A stretch of DNA of 64,000 bases from NCBI GenBank assembly GCA_001549895.1, contig AP014719.1, positions 1,426,001 to 1,490,000 on the forward strand, given 5' to 3'. Positions within the stretch are counted from its first letter, which is position 1. The number at the start of each line of letters is the position of its first letter. The position numbers and the translations under genes were made by a program. Source of the stretch: Arthrobacter sp. Hiyo8 (GTDB lineage: Bacteria > Actinomycetota > Actinomycetes > Actinomycetales > Micrococcaceae). Positions 17,371 to 28,600 of this stretch are shown here, piece by piece. Below the pieces are notes generated by a model that was given only the letters and a program-made list of their open reading frames with translations, had not been told where the DNA came from and searched no databases.

Positions 17371-19825
17371 CTACTTCCCCAGCCCGGCCCGGCGGAGTGC
17401 CTCCGCCATCGCGGTGTTGACTGGCGCCTTGGGCGCAGCCTTCCCCTGCGCGGCTTTCGCCGGCGAACCCTTTGCAGGCGCCGCGTTCCGGCCTGAGGCA
17501 CCCTGCCCAGCCTGCTGGGCCGGGCCGCGCTGACTCCGCTCGCCTTGGCGCCGGTCACCACCACGCTCACCACGGTCGCGCCGCCGCCCCGCGAACCGGA
17601 CCCGCCTTCGGTGCCGGGTTCGTCGTCGAGCCTGAGGGTGAGCGAAATCCGCTTCCGCTCAGGATCGGCTTCCAGGACCTTCACGCGTACCACTTGCCCC
17701 GACTTCACGATTTCGCGCGGATCGGAAACAAAGCGATTGGCCAGCGCGGAGACGTGGACCAGGCCGTCCTGGTGCACTCCGACATCCACGAAAGCCCCGA
17801 ACGCCGCCACATTGGTGACGGTGCCTTCCAGGATCATGCCGGGCTTGAGGTCGGAAATCTTCTCGATACCCTCGGAGAACGTCGCCGCGGCGAATGCCGG
17901 ACGGGGTCGCGGCCCGGCTTTTCGAGTTCGGACATGATGTCGCGCACGGTGGGCAGGCCAAACGTCCCATCCACGAACGCCTGCGGATCGAGCGAGGACA
18001 CCGCGGCTCCACGGGCAGCCGCGACGATCTTTCTCGCCACCGAATAGGCTTCCGGGTGGACGCTTGACGCGTCGAGCGGTTCCGCTCCCCCGGTGATCCG
18101 CAGGAAGCCAGCGCACTGTTCGAACGCCTTCGCACCCAGCCGCGGCACCTTCTTGAGGTCGGCTCGCTTGGCGAACGGGCCGTTCTCGTTGCGGTACGCC
18201 ACAATGTTCTCGCTCAGGAGCGGCCCGACGCCGCCACCCGGGCCAGGAGCGCGGGCGACGCCGTGTTCACGTCCACGCCCACAGCGTTCACGCAGTCTTC
18301 GACGACGGCGTCCAGCGAGCGGTCGAGCTTCGCCGCCGTGACGTCGTGCTGGTACTGCCCCACACCGATCGACTTCGGTTCGATCTTCACCAATTCGGCC
18401 AGCGGATCCTGCAACCGTCGGGCGATCGAAACGGCTCCGCGCAAGGACACGTCCATGCCCGGCAGTTCGGCGGCTGCAAGCGCAGACGCAGAGTACACCG
18501 AAGCACCTGCCTCGGAGACCACGAGTTTCTGCAACGTGGGACCGCCGGATGCTGCCAGCGACTTGATGAGCTGCACGGCGAGCTTGTCCGTTTCCCGCGA
18601 CGCCGTGCCGTTGCCGATCGCCACGAGCTCGACGCCGTGCTGCCGCGCCAAACGCTCCAGCGTCTCCAAGGCCTCGTCCCACTTCTTGACCGGGGCGTGC
18701 GGATAGACGGTGTCGGTGGTTACGACTTTGCCTGTGCCATCGACGACAGCCACTTTCACGCCCGTGCGCAGTCCCGGGTCCAGGCCCAGTGTGGCGCGGT
18801 TTCCTGCCGGAGCCGCGAGCAGCACGTCGCGGAGGTTCGCGGCGAACACCCGCACGGCTTCGTCCTCGGCCTGCGCGAACATGCGACCGCGCAGGTCGTT
18901 GCTCAGCCGGTCCAGGATGCGCGAGCGCCAGGCGATCTGTGCGGTCTGGACAAGCCACGAATCGGCGGGCCGGCCACGCTCGGCGACCCCGAGGCACGTG
19001 GCCACGGCGTTCTCATAGCGGCCGCGCGCGGCGGCCAGGGCGTCGTCGTCGGCTGGTTCTGCCTCGGCGAGATCAAGCTCCAGGACGCCGTCGTTCTCGC
19101 CACGCAAGAGCGCGAGTACGCGGTGGCCGGGCATGCCGGAAGGCACTTGGGAAAACTCGAAGTAGTCCTTGAACTTGTGCCCTCGAGTTCCTGGCCCTTC
19201 TTCACGCGCGACACCATCCGGCCCTGCGTCCACAACCGCTCGCGCAGCGTTTCGGCCAGATCAGGGTCCTGGGAGACCCGCTCCACGAGGATCGAGCGGG
19301 CACCGGCGAGCGCCGCGGAGGCATCGTCAATGGAGTGCTCAGCGTTGAGATACTTGGCCGCCTCACGCTCAGGCTCCAGCTGCGGGTTCGCGAGAAGCGC
19401 ATCAGCAAGCGGCTCGAGGCCGGCCTCGCGGGCGATCTGCGCTTTGGTGCGGCGCTTGGATTTGAAGGGCAGGTAGATGTCCTCGAGCCGGGACTTGGTA
19501 TCGGCGCCGACGACGGCGGCCTCCAGTTCCGGAGTCAGCTTGCCTTGGGCGGCAATCGCCTCAAGGACCGTTCGACGGCGGTCCTCCAGGTCCCGCAGGT
19601 ACCGGAGCCGTTCCTCGAGCTCGCGCAGCTGGGTGTCATCGAGCGTCCCGGTGACTTCCTTGCGGTACCGGGCGATGAACGGGACGGTGGATCCGGCGTC
19701 AAGCAATTCAACCGCGGCCTTGACCTGCCAGGCCTTCACGCCGAGCTCTTCGGCGATCAATGCGTGGATGGCGGCGTCTGCTGACTGGGCTGTGCTGACT
19801 GAGGCTGGGGAAGATGGGTCACCAT
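17371..19825 (-). CDS. tex: Tex-family RNA-binding transcription accessory protein, several frameshifts
   Basis: About 815 residues when repaired. The Tex order is visible: N-terminal helices ([35 protein letters not shown]), a YqgF/RuvC-like domain ([20 protein letters not shown]), helix-hairpin-helix region ([20 protein letters not shown]), and a C-terminal S1 domain ([35 protein letters not shown]), ending [18 protein letters not shown]. The start ATG at 19825 is in a different frame from the body (shift near 19790), and others occur near 19185, 18235, 17905 and 17510. Tex binds nucleic acid and influences transcription; it is usually a stand-alone housekeeping gene, as here. Confidence 0.85.
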
Positions 19826-19920
19826 GACATTTTGCCCTACCTAAAGACGGCGCGGAGTGCTGTAGTGGAAAGAGCCGCCGTTGATCCGGTCAGGAATGCT
19901 ACTCAAGGAAGAGGCGCATC

Positions 19921-20217
19921 ATGCAAGAACTGCTCATCATCCTGCAGGACGGCTTTGACGCAGATGACGTAGAAGTCACCGTCAACCACAAAGAGGCCCA
20001 CCACGAGCGCGACGTATCGACCAGGGAGATGCTGGGAATGGCGGCAGAGATCTCCGTGGAGTTGCCCGCCAAGGGATCCACCGTGGGCGTCGAGGTCACG
20101 AGCCGTCGGCTGAGCGCGAGCAAGAAACTCCACGGAAAAGCAAAGAGCCTGCTGGTGTCCATCGAGGACGGGGAACTGGTGATGCGGGAAGGCACCGGGC
20201 GGGAAGCGTTTCTCTAG
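19921..20217 (+). CDS. Conserved small hypothetical protein (98 aa)
   Basis: An intact frame from ATG at 19921, well placed after AAGGAAGAGG. The protein MQELLIILQDGFDADDVEVT is acidic at the start and basic later (SRRLSASKKLHGKAKSLLV), soluble, with no signal peptide or membrane segment. It is predicted to be a mixed alpha/beta fold. I do not recognise the family. It is divergent from tex and convergent with the CBS gene, with a 30-bp palindromic terminator after its stop. No context clue to function. Confidence 0.65.
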   Translation: MQELLIILQDGFDADDVEVTVNHKEAHHERDVSTREMLGMAAEISVELPAKGSTVGVEVTSRRLSASKKLHGKAKSLLVSIEDGELVMREGTGREAFL

Positions 20218-20245
20218 CTTCCGGCGCTTCTTGACCCGCATGCGG

Positions 20246-20275
20246 AAGCGTCACGGCCCGCGGGCCGTGACGCTT
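20246..20275. terminator. 30-bp perfect palindrome, bidirectional terminator
   Basis: AAGCGTCACGGCCCG (20246-20260) is followed at once by its exact reverse complement (20261-20275). It lies between two convergent genes, 28 bp after one stop and 20 bp after the other, with A-rich/T-rich ends on both strands, which fits a shared terminator. Confidence 0.85.
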
Positions 20276-20295
20276 GATGGGTGCGGAATTTGCGG

Positions 20296-20733
20296 TTAGC
20301 CCAGTTGCGCCATGGGGGTCTTGGCGGAGATGTGCTCCACCAATTCGCCTACGCGCTCCTCGGTGTAGTTGCGGGCGATGTCGCCCTGGCTGATGATGCC
20401 CACCAACTTGTGATCGGTGATGACCGGAAGGCGCCGGATCTGGTGCTTTTCCATCAGGTCGATGGCTGCGTCGATGCTGGCATCTGCATCGATCCAGATC
20501 GGCGTGCCCTGGGCGAGATCTGCCGCGGTGAGCAGGTCAGCATCCAGTCCCTCAGCAACGCACCTGACCACAATGTCGCGGTCAGTGATGAATCCTTTGA
20601 GTCTTCCATCGTTGCCGCAAATGGGCAGCGAACCGACGTCCAGATCGCGCATCAGGACAGCCGCGTCACGCAGCGACTGCTCTTCTTTGACGCACTGGGC
20701 ATTGGTGGTCATGAATTCGCGCACAACACTCAT
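20296..20733 (-). CDS. Two-CBS-domain protein (Hrp1-like)
   Basis: An intact 145-residue protein behind a good ribosome site (AAGGAGGACTC-ATG). It consists of two CBS motifs only: MSVVREFMTTNAQCVKEEQS to GFITDRDIVVRCVAEG, and GTPIWIDADASIDAAIDLME to GIISQGDIARNY. Such stand-alone CBS pairs bind adenosine nucleotides; the mycobacterial homologue Hrp1 is a hypoxic-response protein. The two cysteines used for zinc in some Hrp1 proteins are not obviously conserved. A cytosolic energy- or redox-sensing role is inferred. It is followed by the cytosine deaminase gene upstream on the same strand, but with a separate transcript likely. Confidence 0.85.
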   Translation of the reverse strand: MSVVREFMTTNAQCVKEEQSLRDAAVLMRDLDVGSLPICGNDGRLKGFITDRDIVVRCVAEGLDADLLTAADLAQGTPIWIDADASIDAAIDLMEKHQIRRLPVITDHKLVGIISQGDIARNYTEERVGELVEHISAKTPMAQLG

Positions 20734-20865
20734 GAGTCCTCCTTGATCGATTGGGTATCGACGCGGACCCCCGGCACCGACGCCGATGCTGTCAGCCTAC
20801 GCTTGGGCCTTGGCTGTGGCCAGATGCCGTTTGATTCGCCGGTTTTCCCGCTGCTCGCGCCGGTC

Positions 20866-21322
20866 CTACTCGGCGATGTCCTCGGCCCACAGTTCCGGAT
20901 TCTCTTCCTGGAACGTGCGCATCATGTCCACGCACCGCTGGTCATCGAGGACCACCACCTCTACGCCCGGGACCGCAGCAGCTCGAATTCGCCGCCGAAG
21001 GTGCGGGCCTCCCCCACCACCACGCGCGGGATTTTGAACTGGATGATGGTGCCCGTGCACATGGCACACGGAGCGAGGTCGTATAGAGGGTGGTGTCCCG
21101 GTAGCTCTTCTGCCGGCCGGCTGCGCGGAGGGCCGACATTTCCCCGTGGGCGATGGGATCGCCGTTCTGGACACGTTCGTTGTGCCCGCTCGCGATCACC
21201 AGCCCACCACGGGCGAGAGCTGCGCCGATGGGAATGCCGCCTTCGCGAAGGCTCTTTTGGGCTGCCTGGTACGCGGCTTCGAACGCGGGATCTTGGGCGG
21301 CTTGGGCGTCAGACTGGGTCAT
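20866..21322 (-). CDS. Cytosine deaminase, yeast Fcy1 type, one frameshift
   Basis: About 152 residues after one repair near 21070. The zinc-deaminase motifs are HGEMSALR (His ligand and catalytic Glu) and PCAMCTG (two Cys ligands). Details match the yeast Fcy1 branch and not E. coli CodA: LYTTLAPCAMCTGTIIQFK, the VVGEARTFGGE loop and the end EENPELWAEDIAE, which parallels the DIGE end of Fcy1. Expected reaction: cytosine to uracil plus ammonia, pyrimidine salvage. An NCS1 permease is elsewhere in the window (42072), not adjacent. Start ATG at 21322. Confidence 0.82.
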
Positions 21323-21407
21323 TCGGAGCCTGCTTTCCAGGAGGTGGGGGAACGGGTGGCTTTGCGAGTGGGACGTGGACTGCCGTGTTGGCCCCAGCGT
21401 AGCGCTG

Positions 21408-21450
21408 AAAAGCGCAGGCCCCCGGCTGTTGGGCCGGGACCTGCGCTTTT
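21408..21450 (-). terminator. Terminator of the sugar ABC operon
   Basis: AAAAGCGCAGG (21408-21418) pairs with CCTGCGCTTTT (21440-21450), and the inner CCCGGC/GCCGGG extends the stem. On the minus strand it ends with TTTT. It starts 12 bp after the inferred TAA of mmsB (21464-21462), supporting that stop over the longer open frame that reads on to 21319. Confidence 0.85.
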
Positions 21451-21461
21451 GCCCATCTCGC

Positions 21462-22724
21462 TTAGGCGCTTGCGACCGGTGTCCTGGTCTTTGCCTCGCT
21501 GGGGCACTTCGGGGGTAGTCTTCCTCCGTTGGCGGCCGCTCCCGTTCGACCCTCCCGCGCGTCGCTTGTTGAAGACATCGAAAGCGACGGCGGCCAAAAG
21601 TACCAGGCCCTTGATCAGCTGCTGGTATTCGGTTCCGACGCCAAGAATGGACATGCCGTTGTTGAGGATGCCGATGATCAAGCCGCCGATGAGGGCGCCC
21701 ATTACCGTTCCAATTCCGCCGGTGACGGCAGCGCCTCCGATGAAGACCGCGGCGATCGCATCAAGTTCGAAGCCGTCCCGGCCTTGGGGTTGGCCAGGTT
21801 CAGCTGCGCGGTAAAGACGAGGCCGGCCAAGGCCGCCAGAACACCCATGTTCACGAACAGGGTGAACGTGACCCGTTTGACCTTCACGCCGGAGAGTTCT
21901 GCGGCGAACCGGTTGCCGCCGATAGCGTAGATATGGCGTCCCCAGACCGAGTTGGCCATCACGGCTGAATAGGCGACGGTGAGCAGGCCGAGCACGATGA
22001 GCACGATCGGAGTTCCGCGGTAGCCTGCGAGCAGATAGGTGATGAGCAGGATCAGTAACGCGGTGAAGACCATCTTGCACACAAACCAGGCGAACGGCTC
22101 GTCCTCGAGGTTGTGCTTGCGGCGCGCCGCCCGTTGGCGCAGGTCCTGCACAACCAGAGCAATGGTGGCGACGATGCCGATGATCATTGTGAGTGGCTCA
22201 AGGGCGGAGGTGCCGCCCCCTAGGTCAGGGAGGAAGCCGCTGCCCAAGGATCGAAACTCGTCCGGGAAAGGGGAAATCTGCTGGTTCTGCAAGGCGATCT
22301 GGGTCAGCCCGCGGAAAGTGAGCATACCGGCCAGGGTGACGATGAAGGCCGGTATGCCGAAGTAGGCGATCCAGAAGCCCTGCCACATGCCAACGAGGGC
22401 GCCGATCGCTAGGCAAAGGATGATGGCGAGCCACCAAGGCACGCCCCATTGGGTAATCATGACACCTGACATTGCTCCGACGAAGGCGACCACGGACCCG
22501 ACGGAGAGGTCGATGTGTCCGGCGATGATGACCATCACCATGCCAATGGCGAGAATGAGAATGTAGCTGTTCTGCACGATCAGGTTCGAGACGTTGATCG
22601 GAGCCAGCGTGATGCCGTTGGTGCTGACCTGGAAGAACAGGATGATCACAATCAGGGCGATGAACAGGCCGACTTGGCGCAACTGGCCGGCCAGGTAGTG
22701 CAATGCGGAGCGAAGCGCAAACAT
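21462..22724 (-). CDS. mmsB: Multiple-monosaccharide ABC transporter permease (MmsB/GguB family), frameshifted
   Basis: ATG at 22724 overlaps the ATP-binding gene's stop (ATGA). About 420 residues with roughly ten membrane helices; GHIDLSVGSVVAFVGAMSGV and FGIPAFIVTLAGMLTFRGLT are signatures of the RbsC/XylH-type permeases, and the long cytoplasmic insert plus the WGRHIYAIGGNRFAAELSGV loop are typical of the MmsB group. A shift near 21785 joins NLANPKAG to DGFELDAIAAVFIGGAAVTG, and a second in the tail gives an end at 21462, just before a strong terminator. It forms the membrane channel of the chvE-mmsA-mmsB importer. Confidence 0.85.
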
Positions 22725-24256
22725 CAGGCTTCCTTTTCTAGGGTCATGTATTGCATCAGGTACTCGGCAGTGGCCTTTTCCCGTGGAATGTTAGCGGTGA
22801 TCCGGCCCTCCGAGAGGGTGTAGATCCGGTCGCAGATGCCCAGCAGTTCGGGCAGCTCGGAGGAGATGACAACGATGCCCTTACCCTCGTCTGCCAGCTG
22901 GTTGATGATCGTATAAATCTCGTATTTGGCGCCGACGTCGATTCCTCGGGTGGGCTCGTCCAGGATCAGGACGTCTGGGTTGGCGAACATCCATTTCGAC
23001 AGGACGACCTTTTGCTGGTTGCCGCCGGAGAGTTTTCCGGTGACCGCGGCGACCGTAGCTGCCTTGATTTTCATGCTGCGTCGATAGCCTTCGGCGACCA
23101 GGTTCTCCTTGTTGCTGTCTACCCAGCCCCAACGAGAGAGCTTGTCCAGGGCTGCGCCGGAGACATTACGCATGACGTTGTCCAGCAGGTTCAGTCCATA
23201 GTGCTTGCGGTCCTCGGTGGCATACGCGATGCCGTGATTAATCGCGGCGGCCACGGTGTTGGTTCTTATCTCTTGACCGTTTTTGTAGACGTGGCCGCTG
23301 ATCTTCGCCCCGTAGCTGTGGCCGAAGATACTCATCGCGAGCTCGGTGCGTCCGGCGCCCATCAGTCCGGCGATGCCGACTATCTCGCCGGCGCGGACGT
23401 TGAAGCTCGCGTTCTTGACCACCTGCCGGCTCTGGTCCACCGGGTGGTGCACGGTCCAGTCCTCGACCCGCAGGATTTCCTCCCCGATCGATGGCTCGTG
23501 TTCGGGATAGCGGTGGTCGAGGTCCCGGCCCACCATTCCCTTGATGATGCGTTCCTCCGAGATGTCATCCTTGTGCATGTCAAGAGTCTCGATGGTCCGG
23601 CCATCGCGGATAATGGTCACCTTATCCGCAATGGCTTTGATCTCGTTGAGCTTGTGGCTGATGATGATCGAGGTGATGCCCTGGGCCTGCAAGTGCTTGA
23701 TCAGGCGCAGCAAGTGTGCCGAGTCCTCGTCGTTCAGGGCCGCGGTCGGCTCGTCAAGGATGAGGAGCTTCACCCGCTTGGAAAGTGCTTTGGCGATTTC
23801 GACCAGCTGCTGCTTGCCCACGCCTAGATCCGTGATCTTGGTGATCGGGTTGTCGTTGAGGCCCACGCGCGCGAGTAGCTTTGAGGCCTCGAGGTTTGTC
23901 TTGTTCCAGTCCACGAAGCCGTTCCTGGCTTGTTCGTTGCCGAGGAAGATGTTCTCCGCGATGGAAAGGTAGGGGCTCAGGGCGAGCTCCTGATGGATGA
24001 TCACGATGCCTGCGGCCTCGGAGCCTTTGATGTCTTTGAATTCGCAAAGCTCGTTTTCGAAATGGATTTCGCCTTCGTAGGTCCCGGCCGGGTAGACACC
24101 GGAAAGTACCTTCATCAGCGTTGATTTACCGGCCCCGTTTTCACCGCAAATCGCGTGTACGTGGCCCCGCTGGACCTCAAGGGAAACATCCTGGAGGGCC
24201 TTGACCCCTGGGAATGTCTTGGTGATGCCGCGCATCTCGAGAATATTCGTCGTCAC
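22724..24256 (-). CDS. mmsA: Multiple-monosaccharide ABC transporter ATP-binding protein (MmsA/GguA family)
   Basis: An intact ~510-residue protein with two ABC domains. GTG at 24256 is preferred because AGGA lies seven bases upstream; the open frame also has GTG at 24283. Domain 1 has Walker A GENGAGKS (38-45) and [11 protein letters not shown]; domain 2 has a degenerate P loop [13 protein letters not shown], as usual for the sugar-importer (RbsA/XylG) class, with [14 protein letters not shown] and [19 protein letters not shown]. It powers uptake of monosaccharides such as glucose, galactose, arabinose or xylose. It overlaps mmsB and follows chvE by about 90 bp. Confidence 0.9.
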   Translation of the reverse strand: MTTNILEMRGITKTFPGVKALQDVSLEVQRGHVHAICGENGAGKSTLMKVLSGVYPAGTYEGEIHFENELCEFKDIKGSEAAGIVIIHQELALSPYLSIAENIFLGNEQARNGFVDWNKTNLEASKLLARVGLNDNPITKITDLGVGKQQLVEIAKALSKRVKLLILDEPTAALNDEDSAHLLRLIKHLQAQGITSIIISHKLNEIKAIADKVTIIRDGRTIETLDMHKDDISEERIIKGMVGRDLDHRYPEHEPSIGEEILRVEDWTVHHPVDQSRQVVKNASFNVRAGEIVGIAGLMGAGRTELAMSIFGHSYGAKISGHVYKNGQEIRTNTVAAAINHGIAYATEDRKHYGLNLLDNVMRNVSGAALDKLSRWGWVDSNKENLVAEGYRRSMKIKAATVAAVTGKLSGGNQQKVVLSKWMFANPDVLILDEPTRGIDVGAKYEIYTIINQLADEGKGIVVISSELPELLGICDRIYTLSEGRITANIPREKATAEYLMQYMTLEKEA

Positions 24257-24347
24257 GTCAAGTCCTAGCTTTCGCGTTTTCACGCTGTGGATCTCAGAAG
24301 TGTGGTGGTGGCGGTACGGTCCGCCACCACCACGGTTCAGGGCTGGA

Positions 24348-25462
24348 CTACTTCAGGTCCGAATCTTTGTAGTAGCCACTGTCGACAAGGACGGTCTGGT
24401 AGTTCGTCTTCGTGACAACGACCGGCTGCAACAGATAGGTCGGTACGATCTTGGCCTTGTTGTCGTAGCTCTTGGTGTCATTGGCCTCGGGAGTCTTGCC
24501 CTTGAGCAGGTCATCGGCCATGGTGACCGCCTGCTTTCCGAGGTCGCGGGTGTCCTTGAAGATCGTCGAGTATTGCTGGCCGGCGATGATCGACTTCACG
24601 GAGGCAGCCTCCGCGTCCTGACCGGTGATGACCGGCAATGCCGAGGGTGAATAGCCCGAAGCAGTCAGCGCGGAGATGATCCCGATCGAGAGACCGTCAT
24701 AAGGGAGAGGATTCCCTGCACCTTGGCGCCGCCCGAGTAGGTGCTGGCGATCAGGTTCTGCATGCGCTTCTGGGCCGTCGCGGGATCCCAACGCAGCGTG
24801 GCGATCTGCGTAAAGCCCGTCTGGCCGCTCTTGACCACAAGGGTGCCATCGTCGATGTACTTCTTCAATGTCTCCATCGCGCCGTTGTAGAAAAAGGTCG
24901 CGTTGTTGTCGTCAGGGCTGCCTGCGAAAAGCTCCACATTGAATGGGCCCTTCTTCCCGGTTTCCTTGCCGTCCTTATCGAGGATCCCCAGCCCGGCCAG
25001 CAGCGAAGTGGCCTGCTGGACCCCGACCTTCTTGTTGTCGAATGTCGTGTAGTAGTCAACGTTCTTGTTGCCGTTGATCAGGCGATCGTACGCGATGACC
25101 TTGATGCCGGCCTTGGCCGCGTTGTCCAGCTGGTCGCTGAGCGCGGTTCCGTCGATCGCAGCGATGATCAGCACCTTGGCGCCCTTGGTGATCATGTTGC
25201 TGATCTGCTGGACCTGCTGTGGAATCTTGTCGTCACCGTACTCAAGGTCCGTCTTGTAGCCCAGCTTTTCCAGCGAAGCCTTGATGGCATCACCGTCCTT
25301 GATCCAGCGTTCGGAGGTCTTTGTCGGCATCGCAATGCCCACCAAGGATCCGCTGTTGTCCCCTCCGCTGCTTTGGGCACTAGCGCCGCGGCTACCACAG
25401 GCGGCAACGCTGAGGGCCATACTGACGGCGACAGCGCCGACAATAAGCTTCCGTAGTTTCAC
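24348..25462 (-). CDS. chvE: Multiple-monosaccharide ABC transporter substrate-binding lipoprotein (ChvE family), one frameshift
   Basis: GTG at 25462 follows AGGAC. The signal has a basic start VKLRKLIVG, a hydrophobic core and a lipobox LSVAACG, so it is a lipoprotein. The mature part is the ChvE-type periplasmic-binding fold: [77 protein letters not shown], then [21 protein letters not shown] break near 24705 is one missing C in CCC(C)TTATGACG. First gene of the operon chvE-mmsA-mmsB, with a LacI-type palindrome 76 bp upstream. The exact sugar cannot be read from sequence. Confidence 0.87.
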
Positions 25463-25537
25463 TTTCAGTCCTTCGATTGCAGTTGACGTCGTTGTCGAGA
25501 AAACCCCGAAGATCACCCCCGGTTGACCTGCGTCACA

Positions 25538-25551
25538 TGTTAGCGCTAACA
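25538..25551. promoter_or_regulatory. LacI-family operator
   Basis: TGTTAGCGCTAACA is a perfect 14-bp palindrome of the form used by LacI/GalR-family sugar regulators, with the central CG step. It sits between divergent genes, 76 bp from the chvE start and 77 bp from the nuclease/helicase start. A sugar-responsive LacI-type repressor, encoded outside the window, is the likely binder; whether it also affects the helicase gene is open. Confidence 0.75.
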
Positions 25552-25627
25552 AGCCCTGTTGGGCAACCACTTACTGTCGGACCGCACTGATAGCTTGGCT
25601 TCATCAGCTCAACGGTCTGGGGGCACG

Positions 25628-28600
25628 GTGTTTTTTCTCGATTCAGTAGATGCAGGGCAAGCGCAGGATTTGGTGTTTTCCGCCAGCGACCTCGTCACGG
25701 CCTCCACCTGCGAGTACCAGTTGCTGCGCAAGTTGGACGAGAAGCTGGGCCTCTCGCAGAAGCCGGCCTTCGACGTCGACGAAATGCTGGAGCGCACCGC
25801 CGCGCTCGGCGACGTCCACGAGCACAGGGTGCTGGACCGTTTCGTGGCCGAGTTCGGCACCTGGGATCCGCTCACGCGCAAGGGCGTGTTCGACGTCGTT
25901 CCCGCCGAAGCGATGGACCGCGCCACCTTGCAAGCCAAGCATGCGGAATCGATCGAGGCTTTGCGATCGGGCGCGGATGTGGTCTTCCAGGCCGCGTTTT
26001 TCGACGGCCAGTTTCACGGACGGTCCGATTTCCTCGTCAAGCAGCAGGATGGCAGCTACGCGGTGTACGACACCAAGCTCGCCCGCCACGCCAAAGTCAC
26101 GGCCCTGCTGCAATTGGCTGCCTACGGCGATCAGCTGCTCAAGGCGGGAATCACACCGGCCCCGGATCTGACCCTTGTCCTCGGGCTACGATTCAGCGGG
26201 AGTCTGCTGGATCGGACGGCCGGGGCGGCTTCGACTACGTGCACAGCGACCACCGGCTCGCCGACGTCTTGCCGGTCTTCCGCGAACGCCGGGACCGCTT
26301 CCTCGCATTGACGGACACGCACCGATCACGGCTGGAGCCCATCGAATGGGGCGCACCCGGAGTCACCGCATGCGGCCGCTGCGACTACTGCAAAGAACAA
26401 GTGCGCCTCCACCGGGACCTGCTGATGGTGGCGGGCATGAGAATCACGCGGCGCAAGAAGCTCATGGAAAACGGCATCTTCACCATTGATGCCCTTGCCC
26501 AGATGCCCGACGCCGCCGATTCCGTGACGCGGCGCCTGCAGGAACAGGCCCGACTACAGACCGGAACAGCCACCCCCGATGGCACCGTCACGTACACCGA
26601 CAAGACCGGCGCAGCCAAGAGCATCAGCTATTCCGTTCTCGAGTCCAACTCCTTGGCCCGGCTCCCCGGCCGGACGCGGGAGACATCTTCTTTGACTTCG
26701 AGGGAGACCCCCTGTGGCAGGACCCGGTAACGGGCCGCTGGGGACTGGAGTACTTGTTCGGGGTGATCGAGAATCCGGCCGAGCCGGGCGGAACTCCCGT
26801 GTTCAAGCCGTTCTGGGCACACTCCCGGGCTGAAGAACGGCAGGCGTTCATCGATTTCCTCGATTACGTGGAAGAACGCCGCATGAAGTATCCGGACATG
26901 CGGATCTACCACTACGCGGCCTATGAGAAAACAGCGCTGCGGAACCTGTCTGTCATCCATACCGTTGGCGAAGCCGCCGTGGACAACCTCCTCCGCGAAG
27001 GCGTGTTGGTTGACCTCTACGACACCGTGCGGCACAGCATCCGTATCTCCGAAGACTCCTACAGCATCAAGAAACTGGAGCCCCTGTACATGGGCGAACA
27101 TTTGCGCTCGGGTGACGTGACCGACGCCGGGCCTCCGTGGTTGCCTATGCCAACTACTGCACGGCCAGGGACGCACACCGCGAAGATGAAGCGGCAACGA
27201 TCCTGGCGGGCATCTCCGACTACAACGAATATGACTGCCTCTCCACTCTGGAACTGCGGAATTGGCTGCTGGGCCTGGCAGCCGAACGCTCCATTGAACC
27301 CGGTTTTCCGGGTACCTCGGGACCCGGCTACCCGCGGAGACCGAGCCGGACAAGTACCAGGCCGCGCCCGAGGAAACAGCCCTCCTCGAGTACCTTGCCG
27401 ACTTGCCGGACGATGCCCTCCGCTCCGACGACAACAGGGCGGTGGCCTTGGTGGCGGCCGCAGTCGGCTTTCACCGGCGTGAGGACAAGCAATTCTGGTG
27501 GGGACACTTCGACCGCCTGGACCGGCCAGTCTCCGAATGGGAGGACACCAGGGACTGCTTCATCGTGGAGGGCGGCGACGTGCTGGAGGACTGGGCCAAG
27601 CCGACGCCCCGAAGCAACCCGGCACGGAAGGTAAGGCTGTTCGGCCACGCAGCCGATGGCTCCGGTTTCGCGCCCGGCAAGAAGTACTTCCGGATGTACG
27701 AGCCTCCCGTGCCGGAGGCTTTCGACGGTAAGGCAGTCAGCGCCCTGGGCAGGTCGGGAATGTCCGGCACGGAGGTGACCGAGGTCGGCGATCCCGAGGG
27801 CCTCGATGACGGCGGCCTGCTTTCGGGTCCCGACGACGGCGATTCGGATGCCGTAACCATTTCGGAGCGGCTGCCCAAGGGTGGCGAGGAATACTCCCAG
27901 CTTCCCATGGCCCTGACGCCCGATGCTCCGGTCAACACCGACGGGCAGAGGAAGGCCTTGAGCGAACTGGCCATCAGGGTGCGTTCCAGTCTGCCGTCGT
28001 GGCCCAAGGATCCGGCGCTGGATCTGTTGCGCCGCGTCCCACCGAGGCTGGCCACGCTTGCGGAACTGCCCGCCGTCGGGCCTGGCGACGATGCATATGT
28101 GGATGCCATCACCGCTGCCGTGTCGGATCTTGACCAGTCATATCTCGCTGTCCAAGGCCCGCCGGGAACGGGCAAGACGTACGTTGGTTCGCATGTTGTC
28201 GAGCGCCTGGTGCGTGCGGGCTGGAAGGTAGGGGTTGTTGCACAGTCCCATGCCGTCGTCGAGAACATGCTGCACGCCGCAGTGAAGGCCGGGTGGATCC
28301 TTCGCTCATCGCCAAGGAAATGAAGCATGACGACCCCGTTCCCTGGGACCAGCAGGCCAAGGACGACATTGAGCGGCTGCTTGGATCGCGGGGAGGCTGC
28401 TTGGTAGGCGGCACGGCATGGACCATGACGGGCCGCACCGTTCCTCCGGGATCCCTGGACTTGCTGGTGATCGACGAAGCCGGTCAGTTCTCGCTCGCCA
28501 ACACCCTCGCCGTGAGCCGGGCAACGAAGCGGCTCCTGCTCCTTGGCGACCCCCAGCAACTTCCCCAGGTCACCCAGGGCAAGCACCCGGAACCCGTCGA

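Noticed and set aside
20776..20865. A short basic peptide reading on from the cytosine deaminase stop (RREQRENRRIKRHLATAKAQA)
   Set aside because: It follows an in-frame TAG at a position where the Fcy1 family naturally ends, and it has no start codon of its own.
21319..21461. C-terminal extension of the MmsB permease down to 21319
   Set aside because: It would read through a strong terminator hairpin (21408-21450) and into the deaminase start; a one-base repair gives a stop at 21462.
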